DNA from: Aridibacter sp965216195
GTDB taxonomy: Bacteria > Acidobacteriota > Blastocatellia > Pyrinomonadales > Pyrinomonadaceae
Direction of reading: 5' to 3'
Assembly: GCA_965216195.1 (NCBI GenBank)
Contig: OZ244151.1
Coordinates: 2,914,001-2,978,000 of the forward strand
Length of the DNA: 64,000 nucleotides
A program made the position numbers and the translations under genes. Of the stretch, positions 9,814-18,339 are shown piece after piece. The stretch's first letter is position 1; each line of letters starts with the position of its first letter. The notes below the pieces were generated by a model. That model was not told the origin of the DNA. It did no database searches and saw only the letters and a program-made list of their open reading frames with translations.

Positions 9814-10800
9814 GTGGAAATTATTTTGGCAATTGACGGTGGCGGAAGCTGGACTAGATGTGTGGCGTTCGACGAGCCCGGGAATATCTTAGGTGAGGGA
9901 AGTGCCGGTGCGTCAAATCATCTGCTTGTTGAAAAAGAAATTGTAAAAAAATCTTTTATAGATGTGATTTGCGCAGCTTTAGAGCACAGCAGTTTGCAGA
10001 AAAAAGATATTTCCTGCTTGTCCGCAGGTTTGGCGGGAGTTGATTTTGACGGAAGCGGAGCAGATGACATAGAAGATATATTCCGCGAAATCGGTTTTGA
10101 AAATACGCTGATCAACGGCGATATGGTTATCGCTCACGCCGGTGCATTGGCAGGCGAAAGCGGTATTTTGGCTCTTGCCGGAACGGGTTCATCGATTCTT
10201 GGCATCGGAACGGACGGCGAACGTGTCAAGGTCGGCGGCTGGGGACCGGTTTACGGCGATGAAGGAAGTGCCTACTTTATAGGGCAAGCGGCTTTACGGG
10301 CGGCAGCGAGAGATTTTGACGGACGCGGGAATAAAACCATTCTGACAAAGGCAATGCTTGAACAACTCGGCTTAAACAGTTTTAGCGAAACCCCCGATCT
10401 AGTTTACACAAGGTCTTTGCCTCCGCGCGAAATAGCATCCTTGAGTCGCTTGGTGAATGACGTAGCTGAGGATGGAGACGGTATAGCGCTCGAAATTCTG
10501 ACACAAGCGGGAAGAGATTTGGCAGAAGGCGTGGCATCGACGTTAAGAAGGCTAAAAATGAACGATGAAAACGTTTTAGTTTCTTATCAAGGATCGGTGC
10601 TGAAAAAGTGTTCGTTTGTTCGGAAAAGTTTCGCGGAAGAATTAGCGCGATTTGAACCCACAGCGGAAGTCATTCCGCCGAAATACGAACCCGTTATCGG
10701 TGCGTATCTTTTAGGTAGGAAAACGCTCGGGTTAGAACATAACGAAAGAGTTTTCAATAGTTTAGCCGAACAGATTAAGGGAAAATCAGATGGCGATTGA
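9814..10800 (+). CDS. BadF/BadG/BcrA/BcrD-type ATPase, probable N-acetylglucosamine kinase
   Basis: No in-frame ATG exists near the start, so the GTG at 9814 is used; it places the phosphate-1 motif LAIDGGGSWTRCV at the very N-terminus as expected. The other ASKHA motifs are INGDMVIAHAGAL, GILALAGTGSSILGI (phosphate 2) and GGWGPVYGDEGSAYFIG, the last one typical for eukaryote-like GlcNAc kinases and MurK. The 328-residue length fits. The enzyme should phosphorylate an N-acetylated amino sugar at O6 in the cytoplasm. It overlaps the SIS gene by 11 bp, so the two are translationally coupled and probably act on the same sugar phosphate. Confidence 0.87.
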   Translation: MEIILAIDGGGSWTRCVAFDEPGNILGEGSAGASNHLLVEKEIVKKSFIDVICAALEHSSLQKKDISCLSAGLAGVDFDGSGADDIEDIFREIGFENTLINGDMVIAHAGALAGESGILALAGTGSSILGIGTDGERVKVGGWGPVYGDEGSAYFIGQAALRAAARDFDGRGNKTILTKAMLEQLGLNSFSETPDLVYTRSLPPREIASLSRLVNDVAEDGDGIALEILTQAGRDLAEGVASTLRRLKMNDENVLVSYQGSVLKKCSFVRKSFAEELARFEPTAEVIPPKYEPVIGAYLLGRKTLGLEHNERVFNSLAEQIKGKSDGD

Positions 10801-11551
10801 TGAATACATTTCGGGTTTAAAAAAAATTCTTGAACGCATCGGAACGGAGCAGACGGAAAATATAGAAGGTGCCGGAAGATTGGTCGCGGAAGTGATCTTG
10901 AACGAGGGAATTATCCACACATTCGGCACGGGACATTCGCACATTATTGCCGAAGAAGCGTTTTTTCGGGCTGGCGGAATCGCCGCCGTTAATCCGATTC
11001 TGGATGAACGTTTGATTTTTTTTAAAGGAGCATTAGAAAGCACCCGAGCCGAACGCGAAAGTGGTTTGGCTTTGGAGTTGATTAAAAAAGAAGATGTTCG
11101 TGCGGAAGATGCTTCGATCATCATCTCGAATTCGGGACGCAATGCCGCACCTGTGGAGATGGCTCTGGAAATGAAAAAACGCGGTGTGAAGATAATTGCA
11201 ATCACAAACGTAGAGCAATCGCGTGATTCAAAACCGCGGCACACATCGGGCAAAAAACTTTTTGAAATTGCCGATATTTCGATTGATAACTGTGTGCCGG
11301 AGGGCGACGCACTCGTTGCAATTGATGGTCTAGCTTCACGAACGGGGGCATCTTCAACCGTTGGCGGTTCAGCAATCATTCATTCGATTGTAATTGAAGC
11401 TCTAAACGAATTGATTCAAAAAGGTGTTAAGCCGTCCGTTTTGCCAAGTGCGAATCTGGAGGGCACGACCATCGACAATTTGCGTGAAGTTTTAAGCCGT
11501 TATCAAAACCGCATAAAGTTTTTGGATTTGGAAACCGAATTTGATGAATGA
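10790..11551 (+). CDS. SIS-domain phosphosugar-binding protein (UPF0309-like)
   Basis: The 253-residue product carries a single SIS domain: HTFGTGHSHIIAEEAFFRAGG near residue 45, the SNSGRNAAPVEMALEMKKRG block near 120, and SSTVGGSAIIHSIVIEAL near 185. The pattern fits the UPF0309 group, which is related to GmhA and MurQ-type phosphosugar isomerases but lacks the MurQ etherase signature. The partner kinase upstream (11-bp overlap) and CutC downstream (8-bp overlap) suggest a cytoplasmic step on a phosphorylated amino sugar. Which isomerisation or deamination it performs cannot be told from the sequence. Confidence 0.85.
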   Translation: MAIDEYISGLKKILERIGTEQTENIEGAGRLVAEVILNEGIIHTFGTGHSHIIAEEAFFRAGGIAAVNPILDERLIFFKGALESTRAERESGLALELIKKEDVRAEDASIIISNSGRNAAPVEMALEMKKRGVKIIAITNVEQSRDSKPRHTSGKKLFEIADISIDNCVPEGDALVAIDGLASRTGASSTVGGSAIIHSIVIEALNELIQKGVKPSVLPSANLEGTTIDNLREVLSRYQNRIKFLDLETEFDE

Positions 11552-12224
11552 CGGGATTCTAGAAGTTATCGCCTGCACCTTGGAAGATGCAATCGAAGCG
11601 GAACTAGGCGGGGCAAATCGGCTCGAAGTTGTCAGCCGCTTTGATTTGGGAGGACTGACGCCTTCGGTTGAATTGGTCGCTGAAATCAGGGCAAGAGTCT
11701 CAATTCCTTTGCGTGTGATGCTCAGGGAGAGCGAAAGTTATCGGCTTTCGGATCCGAAGGAAATCGAAAAACTTTGCGCAAAGGCCGGAGAACTTGATGA
11801 ACTTGGAGTTGATGGTTTGGTTCTCGGTTTTCTGGTGAACGGCGGGATTGATCGGGAATTGGTAAAACGAATTCTGGCAAATGCCCCAAACTTAAAGGCG
11901 ACATTTCATCACGCCTTTGAAGAAACAAACGACAAATTTACCGCCGTAGAAAAGTTAAAAGCCATTCCGCAGATCGACAGAGTTTTAACGCATTGCGGGA
12001 GCGGGAAATGGTTGGAAAAATGCCGGCTTCTTGAAGAATACAGGCGGGCGGCAAACCCTCAGATCAAGATTCTGGCGGGTGGTGCCGTTAATGCCTCGGT
12101 AATTCGTTTGTTGCGGAAAAGAACAGCGGTAAATGAATTTCATGTCGGAACCGCGGCTCGGGAGTTTGGAGTTGTAAAAAAAAAGCGGGTGGCAAAACTC
12201 GTCGAAGCTATCGATGGGGATTAG
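11544..12224 (+). CDS. cutC: CutC family protein
   Basis: LEVIACTLEDAIEAELGGAN at the N-terminus, LPLRVMLR-like strand VSIPLRVMLRES, and the C-terminal THCGSG and ILAGGAVNA blocks are diagnostic of the CutC TIM barrel. ATG 11544 is preferred over the upstream TTG at 11541; the product is 226 residues. CutC was named for copper tolerance in E. coli, but its direct role in copper handling is disputed and its barrel resembles a sugar-metabolising enzyme. Here it overlaps a sugar-phosphate gene by 8 bp and no copper gene is nearby, so the context argues for a catalytic role in the carbohydrate pathway (inference). Confidence 0.9.
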   Translation: MNDGILEVIACTLEDAIEAELGGANRLEVVSRFDLGGLTPSVELVAEIRARVSIPLRVMLRESESYRLSDPKEIEKLCAKAGELDELGVDGLVLGFLVNGGIDRELVKRILANAPNLKATFHHAFEETNDKFTAVEKLKAIPQIDRVLTHCGSGKWLEKCRLLEEYRRAANPQIKILAGGAVNASVIRLLRKRTAVNEFHVGTAAREFGVVKKKRVAKLVEAIDGD

Positions 12225-12251
12225 CGGCATAGATCTTCCGATCAAAAAACG

Positions 12252-13418
12252 ATGATCGACATAAAACACGAAGCAATAAATTTGCAGGAAACTTTAGCGG
12301 GTTTGCGGCAAAAAATTCACGCCCACCCGGAATACGGTTTCTGCGAACACAACACAACGGATTTGATCGCCGAAACACTCGAAAACCTATGTGCGGATGT
12401 AAATACGGGTATTGCCAAAACAGGCGTTGTCGCGGAAATCGGTGAAGGCTTGCCCGTGGTCGCCATCCGTGCGGATATGGACGCTTTGCCGATTCAGGAA
12501 AAAACGGGTTTGCCGTTTGCTTCAAAAGTTCCCGATATGATGCATGCCTGCGGACACGATGCCCACGTCGCCTGTGCTTTGGGAGCGGCGATGCTTCTTG
12601 CTAAAAGAGATTTAAAAGGCAGAATCAGATTTCTTTTTCAGCCTTCTGAAGAGCAAAAGGATGCGGACGGTAAAAGCGGTGCGATGCGACTTTTAGAGGA
12701 AGATGCATTCGAAGATGTTTCGGCGGTAATCGCACTTCACACACGGGGTTTACCCGTCGGCTCGATCGGTATTACGAAAGGAGCGGCACTTGCCGCCAAC
12801 GACACATTTAAAATAGTTATCCGCGGACGAGCAGCACACGGTGCTCATCCCGAAGACGGAATTGACGCGATTGCCATTGCCGCGCAGATTTACAACGCTC
12901 TTCAGCAGATAGTTTCGCGTCGGCTGCCAGCTGCACAGCCTGTGGTAATCAGTGTTACGACGATTAACGGCGGGATAAAAGAAAATGTGATTGCCGAGCA
13001 GGTAGAACTCGGCGGCACGATTCGCTCAACGGGCGGTAAAGCAAGAGAAAAACTGCTTGAGGAAATGGAAAAAGCTTTGGATGTCGGACGCACGCTCGGA
13101 GCAGGGTGCGAACTGGAAATTCTGGAGGGTTATCCCGTAACGGTGAATGATTCATTTATTACCGAAGCCATTCGAAAAACGGCGACGGAACTTCTCGGCA
13201 AAAAAAATGTGATCGAGATGCCGTTTGATACTTGGGCGGAAGATTTCGGCTATTTAACCGAATGTGTGCCGGGAGCAATGTTCTGGCTTGGTGTAACAAG
13301 CGAGCGCGTACCGAATCCGGTCTGGCACAGTGCGGAATTTGATTTAGACGAAGACGCCCTGCCGGTCGGAGCGATGATTTTAGCGGCGACGGCACAGCAT
13401 CTGCTCGAAGAGATTTGA
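12252..13418 (+). CDS. M20 family amidohydrolase / deacylase
   Basis: The 388-residue sequence follows the M20D (HipO/ILR1-like) plan: AIRADMDALPIQEKTGLPF near residue 75, MMHACGHDAHVA near 97 with Cys and His metal ligands, FQPSEEQKDADGKSG near 130 supplying the catalytic Glu, a lid domain with RGRAAHGAHPEDGIDAI, and TWAEDFGYL with the C-terminal acidic ligand region. Such enzymes remove N-acyl groups from amino acids or amino sugars. It sits 27 bp after cutC and 4 bp before the AGE epimerase. In this setting N-deacetylation of a GlcNAc-type product is a plausible job, but hippurate- or aminoacylase-like activity remains possible. Confidence 0.88.
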   Translation: MIDIKHEAINLQETLAGLRQKIHAHPEYGFCEHNTTDLIAETLENLCADVNTGIAKTGVVAEIGEGLPVVAIRADMDALPIQEKTGLPFASKVPDMMHACGHDAHVACALGAAMLLAKRDLKGRIRFLFQPSEEQKDADGKSGAMRLLEEDAFEDVSAVIALHTRGLPVGSIGITKGAALAANDTFKIVIRGRAAHGAHPEDGIDAIAIAAQIYNALQQIVSRRLPAAQPVVISVTTINGGIKENVIAEQVELGGTIRSTGGKAREKLLEEMEKALDVGRTLGAGCELEILEGYPVTVNDSFITEAIRKTATELLGKKNVIEMPFDTWAEDFGYLTECVPGAMFWLGVTSERVPNPVWHSAEFDLDEDALPVGAMILAATAQHLLEEI

Positions 13419-13422
13419 TGAA

Positions 13423-14772
13423 ATGAACAGAAGAAAATTTTTAAGCACATCGGCGATAACGGCAACGACGCTTGCCGCTACATCTCCTTCCGTCTTGGGT
13501 CAAACAAAACATAATAAATCCGATTCAAAGCAACCAACAAAACTCGTGGGAATGACTCTGACCGAACTGCGTGATGAGTATCGCTGTCACCTTTTCAAGG
13601 ACTTTCTGCCGTTTATGGAAAAGTATGTCATTGACCATAAACTCGGCGGTTTTATGTGTTTTACCGATTACACCGGCGAACGCGAAAACAATAATAAACT
13701 AAGCTGGTTTGAGGGACGCGGGACGTGGGTTTACACGTTTCTTTACAACAATCTGAAAAAAGAAAAGAAATACCTTGACATTGCAAAAAAATCGGTTGAA
13801 TTTACTTTAAAAATCAAACCGAAGGGCAAAGATGAACTCTGGGCAGCAATGCTGACACGCGAGGGAAAGCCTCTGACGGATGCCGACGGCGGGATTTACG
13901 GCGATCTTTTTATCGCTGAAGGATTCGCTGAATATTCAAAAGCGACCGGAAGAAGCGAATATTGGGATTTGGCAAAGGAAATTGTCTTAAAATGCGTACG
14001 GCTATATGACCGTGAAGATTACCGCCCGACAATCGGTCAGACATATCTCGGCAAAGATGCAAAGCCTTTTCCCGGCGCAAGAATTCAAGGCGTCTGGATG
14101 GTGTTGATTCGCATCACAACGCAGATGCTGGAAATGCGAACTGATTCGGAACTCGAAAAAATCGGAAGGCGTTCGGTTGATGCCGTTTTGAATTATCATT
14201 TTAATCCGGAATTCCGCTTAAATAACGAACTTCTCAATCACGATCTTTCGCGTCCCAAAAATGAATACGCACAACTTGTCTATACCGGACACGGGATCGA
14301 AACGCTCTGGATGATGCTTTTTGAGGCGGATAGGCGTAAAGACAAAGAATTGTTTGAAACTTCTGCCGAAAGATTTCGCCGTCATGTCAAAGTCGCGTGG
14401 GACGACGTTTACGGCGGAGTATTTCGGAATCTTATGAATGTCAACGAAAACCTATGGACGCTTGATAAAGTCCTTTGGGAACAGGAAGAAGTTTTAATCG
14501 GAAGTCTTTATATTTTTGAAAAAACAGGTGCGGAATGGGCGGCTGAGATGTTCAGTCAAATGTATGAATACGTCATAAAAACTTTTCTACTAAAAAAATA
14601 TGGCTCACCTATCTGGATGTATGCGGGCAACCGAAAAGTCGAATTCGAGGAGTTCAAAACACGTCCGAGGCGAATCGGCAATTATCATCATCCACGTCAT
14701 CTTATGCTGAATCTTTTGAGTCTTGAACGAATGATAGAACGCGGCGACAAGGATTCGGGATTGTTTTCATAA
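13423..14772 (+). CDS. AGE-family (N-acylglucosamine 2-epimerase-like) protein with Tat-like signal
   Basis: The product has 449 residues. It starts MNRRKFLSTSAITATTLAAT, a twin-arginine export signal with a short hydrophobic core and VLG cleavage region. The body is the (alpha/alpha)6 barrel of AGE/cellobiose-epimerase enzymes: WFEGRGTWVYTFLYNN, GGIYGDLFIAEGFAEY, YTGHGIETLWMM and a C-terminal WEQEEVLIGSLY, which hold the His, Arg and Trp pocket residues. Family members interconvert GlcNAc/ManNAc or other aldose-2-epimers. Most are cytoplasmic, so the predicted export is noteworthy. It is the last gene of the + strand locus and lies 4 bp after the M20 gene. Confidence 0.87.
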   Translation: MNRRKFLSTSAITATTLAATSPSVLGQTKHNKSDSKQPTKLVGMTLTELRDEYRCHLFKDFLPFMEKYVIDHKLGGFMCFTDYTGERENNNKLSWFEGRGTWVYTFLYNNLKKEKKYLDIAKKSVEFTLKIKPKGKDELWAAMLTREGKPLTDADGGIYGDLFIAEGFAEYSKATGRSEYWDLAKEIVLKCVRLYDREDYRPTIGQTYLGKDAKPFPGARIQGVWMVLIRITTQMLEMRTDSELEKIGRRSVDAVLNYHFNPEFRLNNELLNHDLSRPKNEYAQLVYTGHGIETLWMMLFEADRRKDKELFETSAERFRRHVKVAWDDVYGGVFRNLMNVNENLWTLDKVLWEQEEVLIGSLYIFEKTGAEWAAEMFSQMYEYVIKTFLLKKYGSPIWMYAGNRKVEFEEFKTRPRRIGNYHHPRHLMLNLLSLERMIERGDKDSGLFS

Positions 14773-15051
14773 GTTAGCGTCGGTTGGAGATAGGGTTAGC
14801 TTTTTAGCCAATGAAATCAGCGATACATTTGTAGTCATAACGTAGTAATCGGAATGGTTTGAGGAGGGATTGATCTATCGTGATATCGCTCATCCGATAC
14901 TGCCTACGCTCGCAAACCCACTACGGCCTTACCGGCACAGCTGCTCCAAAACGATAATCCGCGGCGCCAGTAAATGCCCCACTCCTGATGAGAATAGTAT
15001 TTGCATCGCCCTCCTGAGCGTTGAATGTCATGCCCCATCGAACGCAGCCCT
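14773..15051. other. intergenic stretch, no intact gene; possible decayed coding tail
   Basis: No ORF with a ribosome site is seen. On the minus strand, between about 14921 and 15051, one frame after the small ORF at 15052-15225 reads with protein-like character (Gly/Ala/Arg-rich, ending near AAVPVRP before a TAG at 14921-14923). It may be a decayed continuation of that ORF, but no family is recognised. Confidence 0.3.
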
Positions 15052-15225
15052 TTAACCATATTTGAATATTTCGGATTGTCCGCTCCCGTAAACCTGACGT
15101 GCTCGGCTGGTTGCATCACGCGATGGATCCAGATTCCCTTGGGCTGACGCAGAGCCGAAAAAACCAACTAATAATCCAACCAACAATAGAAAACCTTTCG
15201 CAACTCTTTGAAAACCTGATTTCAT
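15052..15225 (-). CDS. 57-residue predicted secreted peptide or truncated gene start
   Basis: The ORF is too short for usual gene callers. It starts at an ATG (complement of 15223-15225) with AAGAGGTG seven bases upstream. The product has a textbook signal peptide: basic N-region MKSGFQRVAKG, a Leu/Val/Gly core of about 13 residues and SASA as cleavage site, followed by about 29 residues of mature chain. It ends at TAA in 15052-15054. Either it encodes a small secreted peptide or it is the 5' end of a larger secreted gene whose frame was lost; the coding-like tail in another frame downstream favours the second view. No homology is claimed. Confidence 0.45.
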   Translation of the reverse strand: MKSGFQRVAKGFLLLVGLLVGFFGSASAQGNLDPSRDATSRARQVYGSGQSEIFKYG

Positions 15226-15318
15226 AGACACCTCTTAAAAAAAGCCTATATTTTGAAATACGCTCGTTTGAAGCTATTCTAATAGGACTTCAACAAACAA
15301 TCTATTCTTCGAGTAACT

Positions 15319-18249
15319 ATGTCTTTATTCCCTAAACGCATTTCTCGGACGCACGACAATGTATTTGTCCGTCTATTCCTTTTTATTTTCTGTTTTCTCA
15401 GTCTTCTGCCGTTCCAATATTTCGCGCAAACAAGCGGCAAACGGCCGCTTAGCCCTCGTGATTTTGATTCCTGGAAAAGCTTCCGGGGAACTCAGATTTC
15501 GCGAAACGGAAAATTTGTAGCCTATGTCGCGCACCCGCAGGATGGAGACGGAGAGCTGATCGTCCGAAACGTCGAAAGCGGAAACGAATGGCGGCATCCG
15601 CGAGGCTATCGTCCGGCTGTGCCAAGGCCAAATTTTTTTGACCCGGCGACCGTTCGTGCCTTTAGGGCCCAGGGAAGACTGCTCCAACCGGTTTTTTCGG
15701 CAGATTCGAAGTTTCTGTTTTTTACGATCGAGCCGACTCGCGCGAAATTGCGAAAGGCCAAAAGAGCCAAAAAGAAACCCGAAGACTTTCCAAAAAGATC
15801 ACTAGGCATAATGGATCTCGCAACCGGTCGGGTGACGAAAATCGAACGGGTTAAAAGCTTTCGCACACCGGAAGATGGTTATGGTTTTATTGCCTATCTA
15901 AAGGAACCAGTAACGGAAACAAAAAAGGCCGAAACAAGAGCTAAGCCGCCTGCCAAGAAAGGTAAAAAGAAAGAGAAATTTGGAAGCGAGATGGTACTGA
16001 GGCGACTCGCGGATGGAAGCGAGCGCTCGTTTTCCGACGTACTTACATACAGTTTCAGCAAAGATGCGAAGTCTCTTGTTTACGCGGTTTCTTCAAAACA
16101 AGAGGAAACAAATGGAGCCTATATAGTAAACCCCGCATCCGATGCTCCCCCGATTGCGCTTCTCAAAGGCCCGGGAAAGTATTCAAGATTTACCTGGGAC
16201 GAAAAACAAACCCAACTGGCGTTTATCAGCAATAGAGATGACGCCGCGGCAAAAAAACCAAAGTATAAGGTCTATCTCTGGCTCCGTTCTGAAACATCGG
16301 CGAAGGAAATAGTTTCAACCGCAACTCCGGGTTTCAGACAAGAGTTTATAGTCAGCGATAAGGGAGGTCTCGGATTTTCCTACGACGGCAGCCGGCTCTT
16401 TTTGAGCAACGCTCCGATCCCTGACCCCGAGCCGGAGCCAAATGCCGACGTACTCGATGAAGAAAAGGTAAAAATGGATCTTTGGCATTGGAAAGACGAC
16501 TACATACAGCCGATGCAGAAGTTGAGAGCGATCTCCGAACGGAATCGCACTTACCTGGGAGTTTGGCACATTAAAGAGAAAAAGTTTGTCCAGCTCGCTG
16601 ACAGTACTATGCTCAATGTCAGTCCAAGTGCAAACGGTCTTTACGCGCTTGGAACCGATGACCGCGCTTACCGGCGTTTGCAAAACTTTGATACCGGATA
16701 TTCTGACTACTATCTGGTAAACACGTTGACAGGCGGGCGCAAACTCCTGAAGAAAAAACTCCAATTTGGCATGCGTTGGTCACCAAACGGAAAATACACT
16801 ATTTTTTACGACGGCAAGGACTGGCACTCGATCTCAATACCGGATGGGAAAGTAACAAACCTGACAAGTGGGCTGAGCGTCATGTTTTCCCGCGAGGATG
16901 ACGACAGACCGCGAACTCCTCCCTCCTATGGCGTAACCGGATGGACTCAAGACGACAAACACATATTGATCAACGACCGTTTTGACATCTGGCGAGTCGC
17001 CCCAAATGGACGAGGCGCAAAGATGTTGACGAGAGGGATCGGAAGGCGCGGGAAAATAAATTTCCGATATGTGCGGCTCGATCCTGACGAACGCTTTATC
17101 AAACCCGGTCAAAAGCTTTTGCTAAGAACTCACAATGAAGAAACGCGTGAAGCCGGTTTTTATGAAATGAAACTTGGCTCTCCGCCAAAGAAGCTGCTGA
17201 CGGATTCGAAGTTTTTTTCCAGCCCGTCAAAGGCTAAGGACGCTGATGTTTTGATGTTTACCGCATCGAGATTTGATATGTTTCCGGATATTTGGGTGAC
17301 CTCGGACGATTTCAAAAATGCCAGGAGGATTAGCAACGGAGATGCGCAGCGCGCTTTGTTTAACTGGGGGAAAGCGGAGTTGGTTCGCTTTAAAAATACG
17401 GACGGCGTACCGCTTCAAGGAATCCTGATCAAGCCGGATAATTTTGACCCAAAGAAAAAGTATCCGATGCTTGTATATCTCTACGAAAGGCTGTCGCAAA
17501 ACCTCCATCGCTTCAGAAATCCGGGACCAGGAACATCGATAAACTTTAGTCAATATGTAAGCAACGGTTATCTGATCTTTATGCCGGATATCGTTTACAA
17601 GACCGGCTATCCGGGCCGCAGCGCTCTGAATTGTGTACTTCCGGGTGTTGATTCCATCGTCCAAAAAGGATTTGTAGATGAAAAGGCAATCGGTATCCAG
17701 GGACATAGTTGGGGCGGTTATCAAATCGCCTACATGGTTACCAAGACCAATCGTTTTCGGGCCGCAGCGCCTGGAGCTGTTGTATCAAACATGACCAGCG
17801 CTTACGGCGGAATACGTTGGGGCTCCGGGCGTCCCCGGCAGTTTCAATACGAACGCACCCAGAGCCGGATCGGGGATACTTTGTGGAACGCCACCGACAA
17901 ATATCTTGAGAATTCTCCTCTGTTTTCAGTGCCAAATGTAAATACACCGATCATGATGATCCACAACGACCAAGACGGTGCGGTTCCCTGGTATCAGGGG
18001 ATTGAATTCTATCTGGCGTTGAGGAGGTTAAACAAAGAAGTCTATATGTTTAACTATAACGGAGAATTTCACGGTTTGCGTAAACGCCACAATCAAAAGG
18101 ATTATTCGCGGCGTATGAAAGAATTTTTTGATCACTTTCTTAAGGGCAAGCCGGCTCCCGCCTGGATGAAAAAGGGCATTCGTTATATCGAGCGCGACAA
18201 GGAGAAAAGGAAGTATCAGCGTTCGGGCGGGGTGAAACCAAAAAGGTAG
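15319..18249 (+). CDS. secreted S9 family prolyl-oligopeptidase-like serine peptidase
   Basis: The 976-residue protein has a signal anchor (about residues 18-36) ending FAQ, then a beta-propeller of WD/PD40-like repeats (DSKFLFFTIEP, SPNGKYTIFYDGKDW, DIWRVAPNG) with a Lys-rich insertion near residues 210-225. The C-terminal alpha/beta hydrolase has GHSWGGY with nucleophile Ser797, HNDQDGAVP with Asp886, and GEFHGL with His918, so the triad is complete. It should cut short peptides in the periplasm or outside. It stands alone between the carbohydrate locus and the convergent exosortase genes; a perfect inverted repeat follows at 18284-18311. Confidence 0.93.
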   Translation: MSLFPKRISRTHDNVFVRLFLFIFCFLSLLPFQYFAQTSGKRPLSPRDFDSWKSFRGTQISRNGKFVAYVAHPQDGDGELIVRNVESGNEWRHPRGYRPAVPRPNFFDPATVRAFRAQGRLLQPVFSADSKFLFFTIEPTRAKLRKAKRAKKKPEDFPKRSLGIMDLATGRVTKIERVKSFRTPEDGYGFIAYLKEPVTETKKAETRAKPPAKKGKKKEKFGSEMVLRRLADGSERSFSDVLTYSFSKDAKSLVYAVSSKQEETNGAYIVNPASDAPPIALLKGPGKYSRFTWDEKQTQLAFISNRDDAAAKKPKYKVYLWLRSETSAKEIVSTATPGFRQEFIVSDKGGLGFSYDGSRLFLSNAPIPDPEPEPNADVLDEEKVKMDLWHWKDDYIQPMQKLRAISERNRTYLGVWHIKEKKFVQLADSTMLNVSPSANGLYALGTDDRAYRRLQNFDTGYSDYYLVNTLTGGRKLLKKKLQFGMRWSPNGKYTIFYDGKDWHSISIPDGKVTNLTSGLSVMFSREDDDRPRTPPSYGVTGWTQDDKHILINDRFDIWRVAPNGRGAKMLTRGIGRRGKINFRYVRLDPDERFIKPGQKLLLRTHNEETREAGFYEMKLGSPPKKLLTDSKFFSSPSKAKDADVLMFTASRFDMFPDIWVTSDDFKNARRISNGDAQRALFNWGKAELVRFKNTDGVPLQGILIKPDNFDPKKKYPMLVYLYERLSQNLHRFRNPGPGTSINFSQYVSNGYLIFMPDIVYKTGYPGRSALNCVLPGVDSIVQKGFVDEKAIGIQGHSWGGYQIAYMVTKTNRFRAAAPGAVVSNMTSAYGGIRWGSGRPRQFQYERTQSRIGDTLWNATDKYLENSPLFSVPNVNTPIMMIHNDQDGAVPWYQGIEFYLALRRLNKEVYMFNYNGEFHGLRKRHNQKDYSRRMKEFFDHFLKGKPAPAWMKKGIRYIERDKEKRKYQRSGGVKPKR

Positions 18250-18283
18250 CGAGTAATTCCCTTATGCAAATACGGGTTAGAAA

Positions 18284-18311
18284 GAGGCGAGGGTTCTATC
18301 GCCCTCGCCTC
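18284..18311. terminator. strong inverted repeat between convergent genes, likely bidirectional terminator
   Basis: A perfect 10-bp stem GAGGCGAGGG/CCCTCGCCTC encloses an 8-base loop between the end of the + strand peptidase and the end of the - strand exosortase. The flanks have only a short T run on the minus side (TTTCTAA), so termination efficiency is uncertain. Confidence 0.6.
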
Positions 18312-18339
18312 AACCAATATACAATCCGTCATTCAGTCT

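Noticed and set aside
10790..11551. MurQ (MurNAc-6-phosphate etherase)
   Set aside because: The SIS motifs are present but the MurQ signature and length (about 300 residues) are not; UPF0309-like fits better.
18284..18311. CRISPR repeat or RNA gene at the perfect palindrome
   Set aside because: It is a single copy between convergent genes with no spacers or leader; a terminator is the simplest reading.
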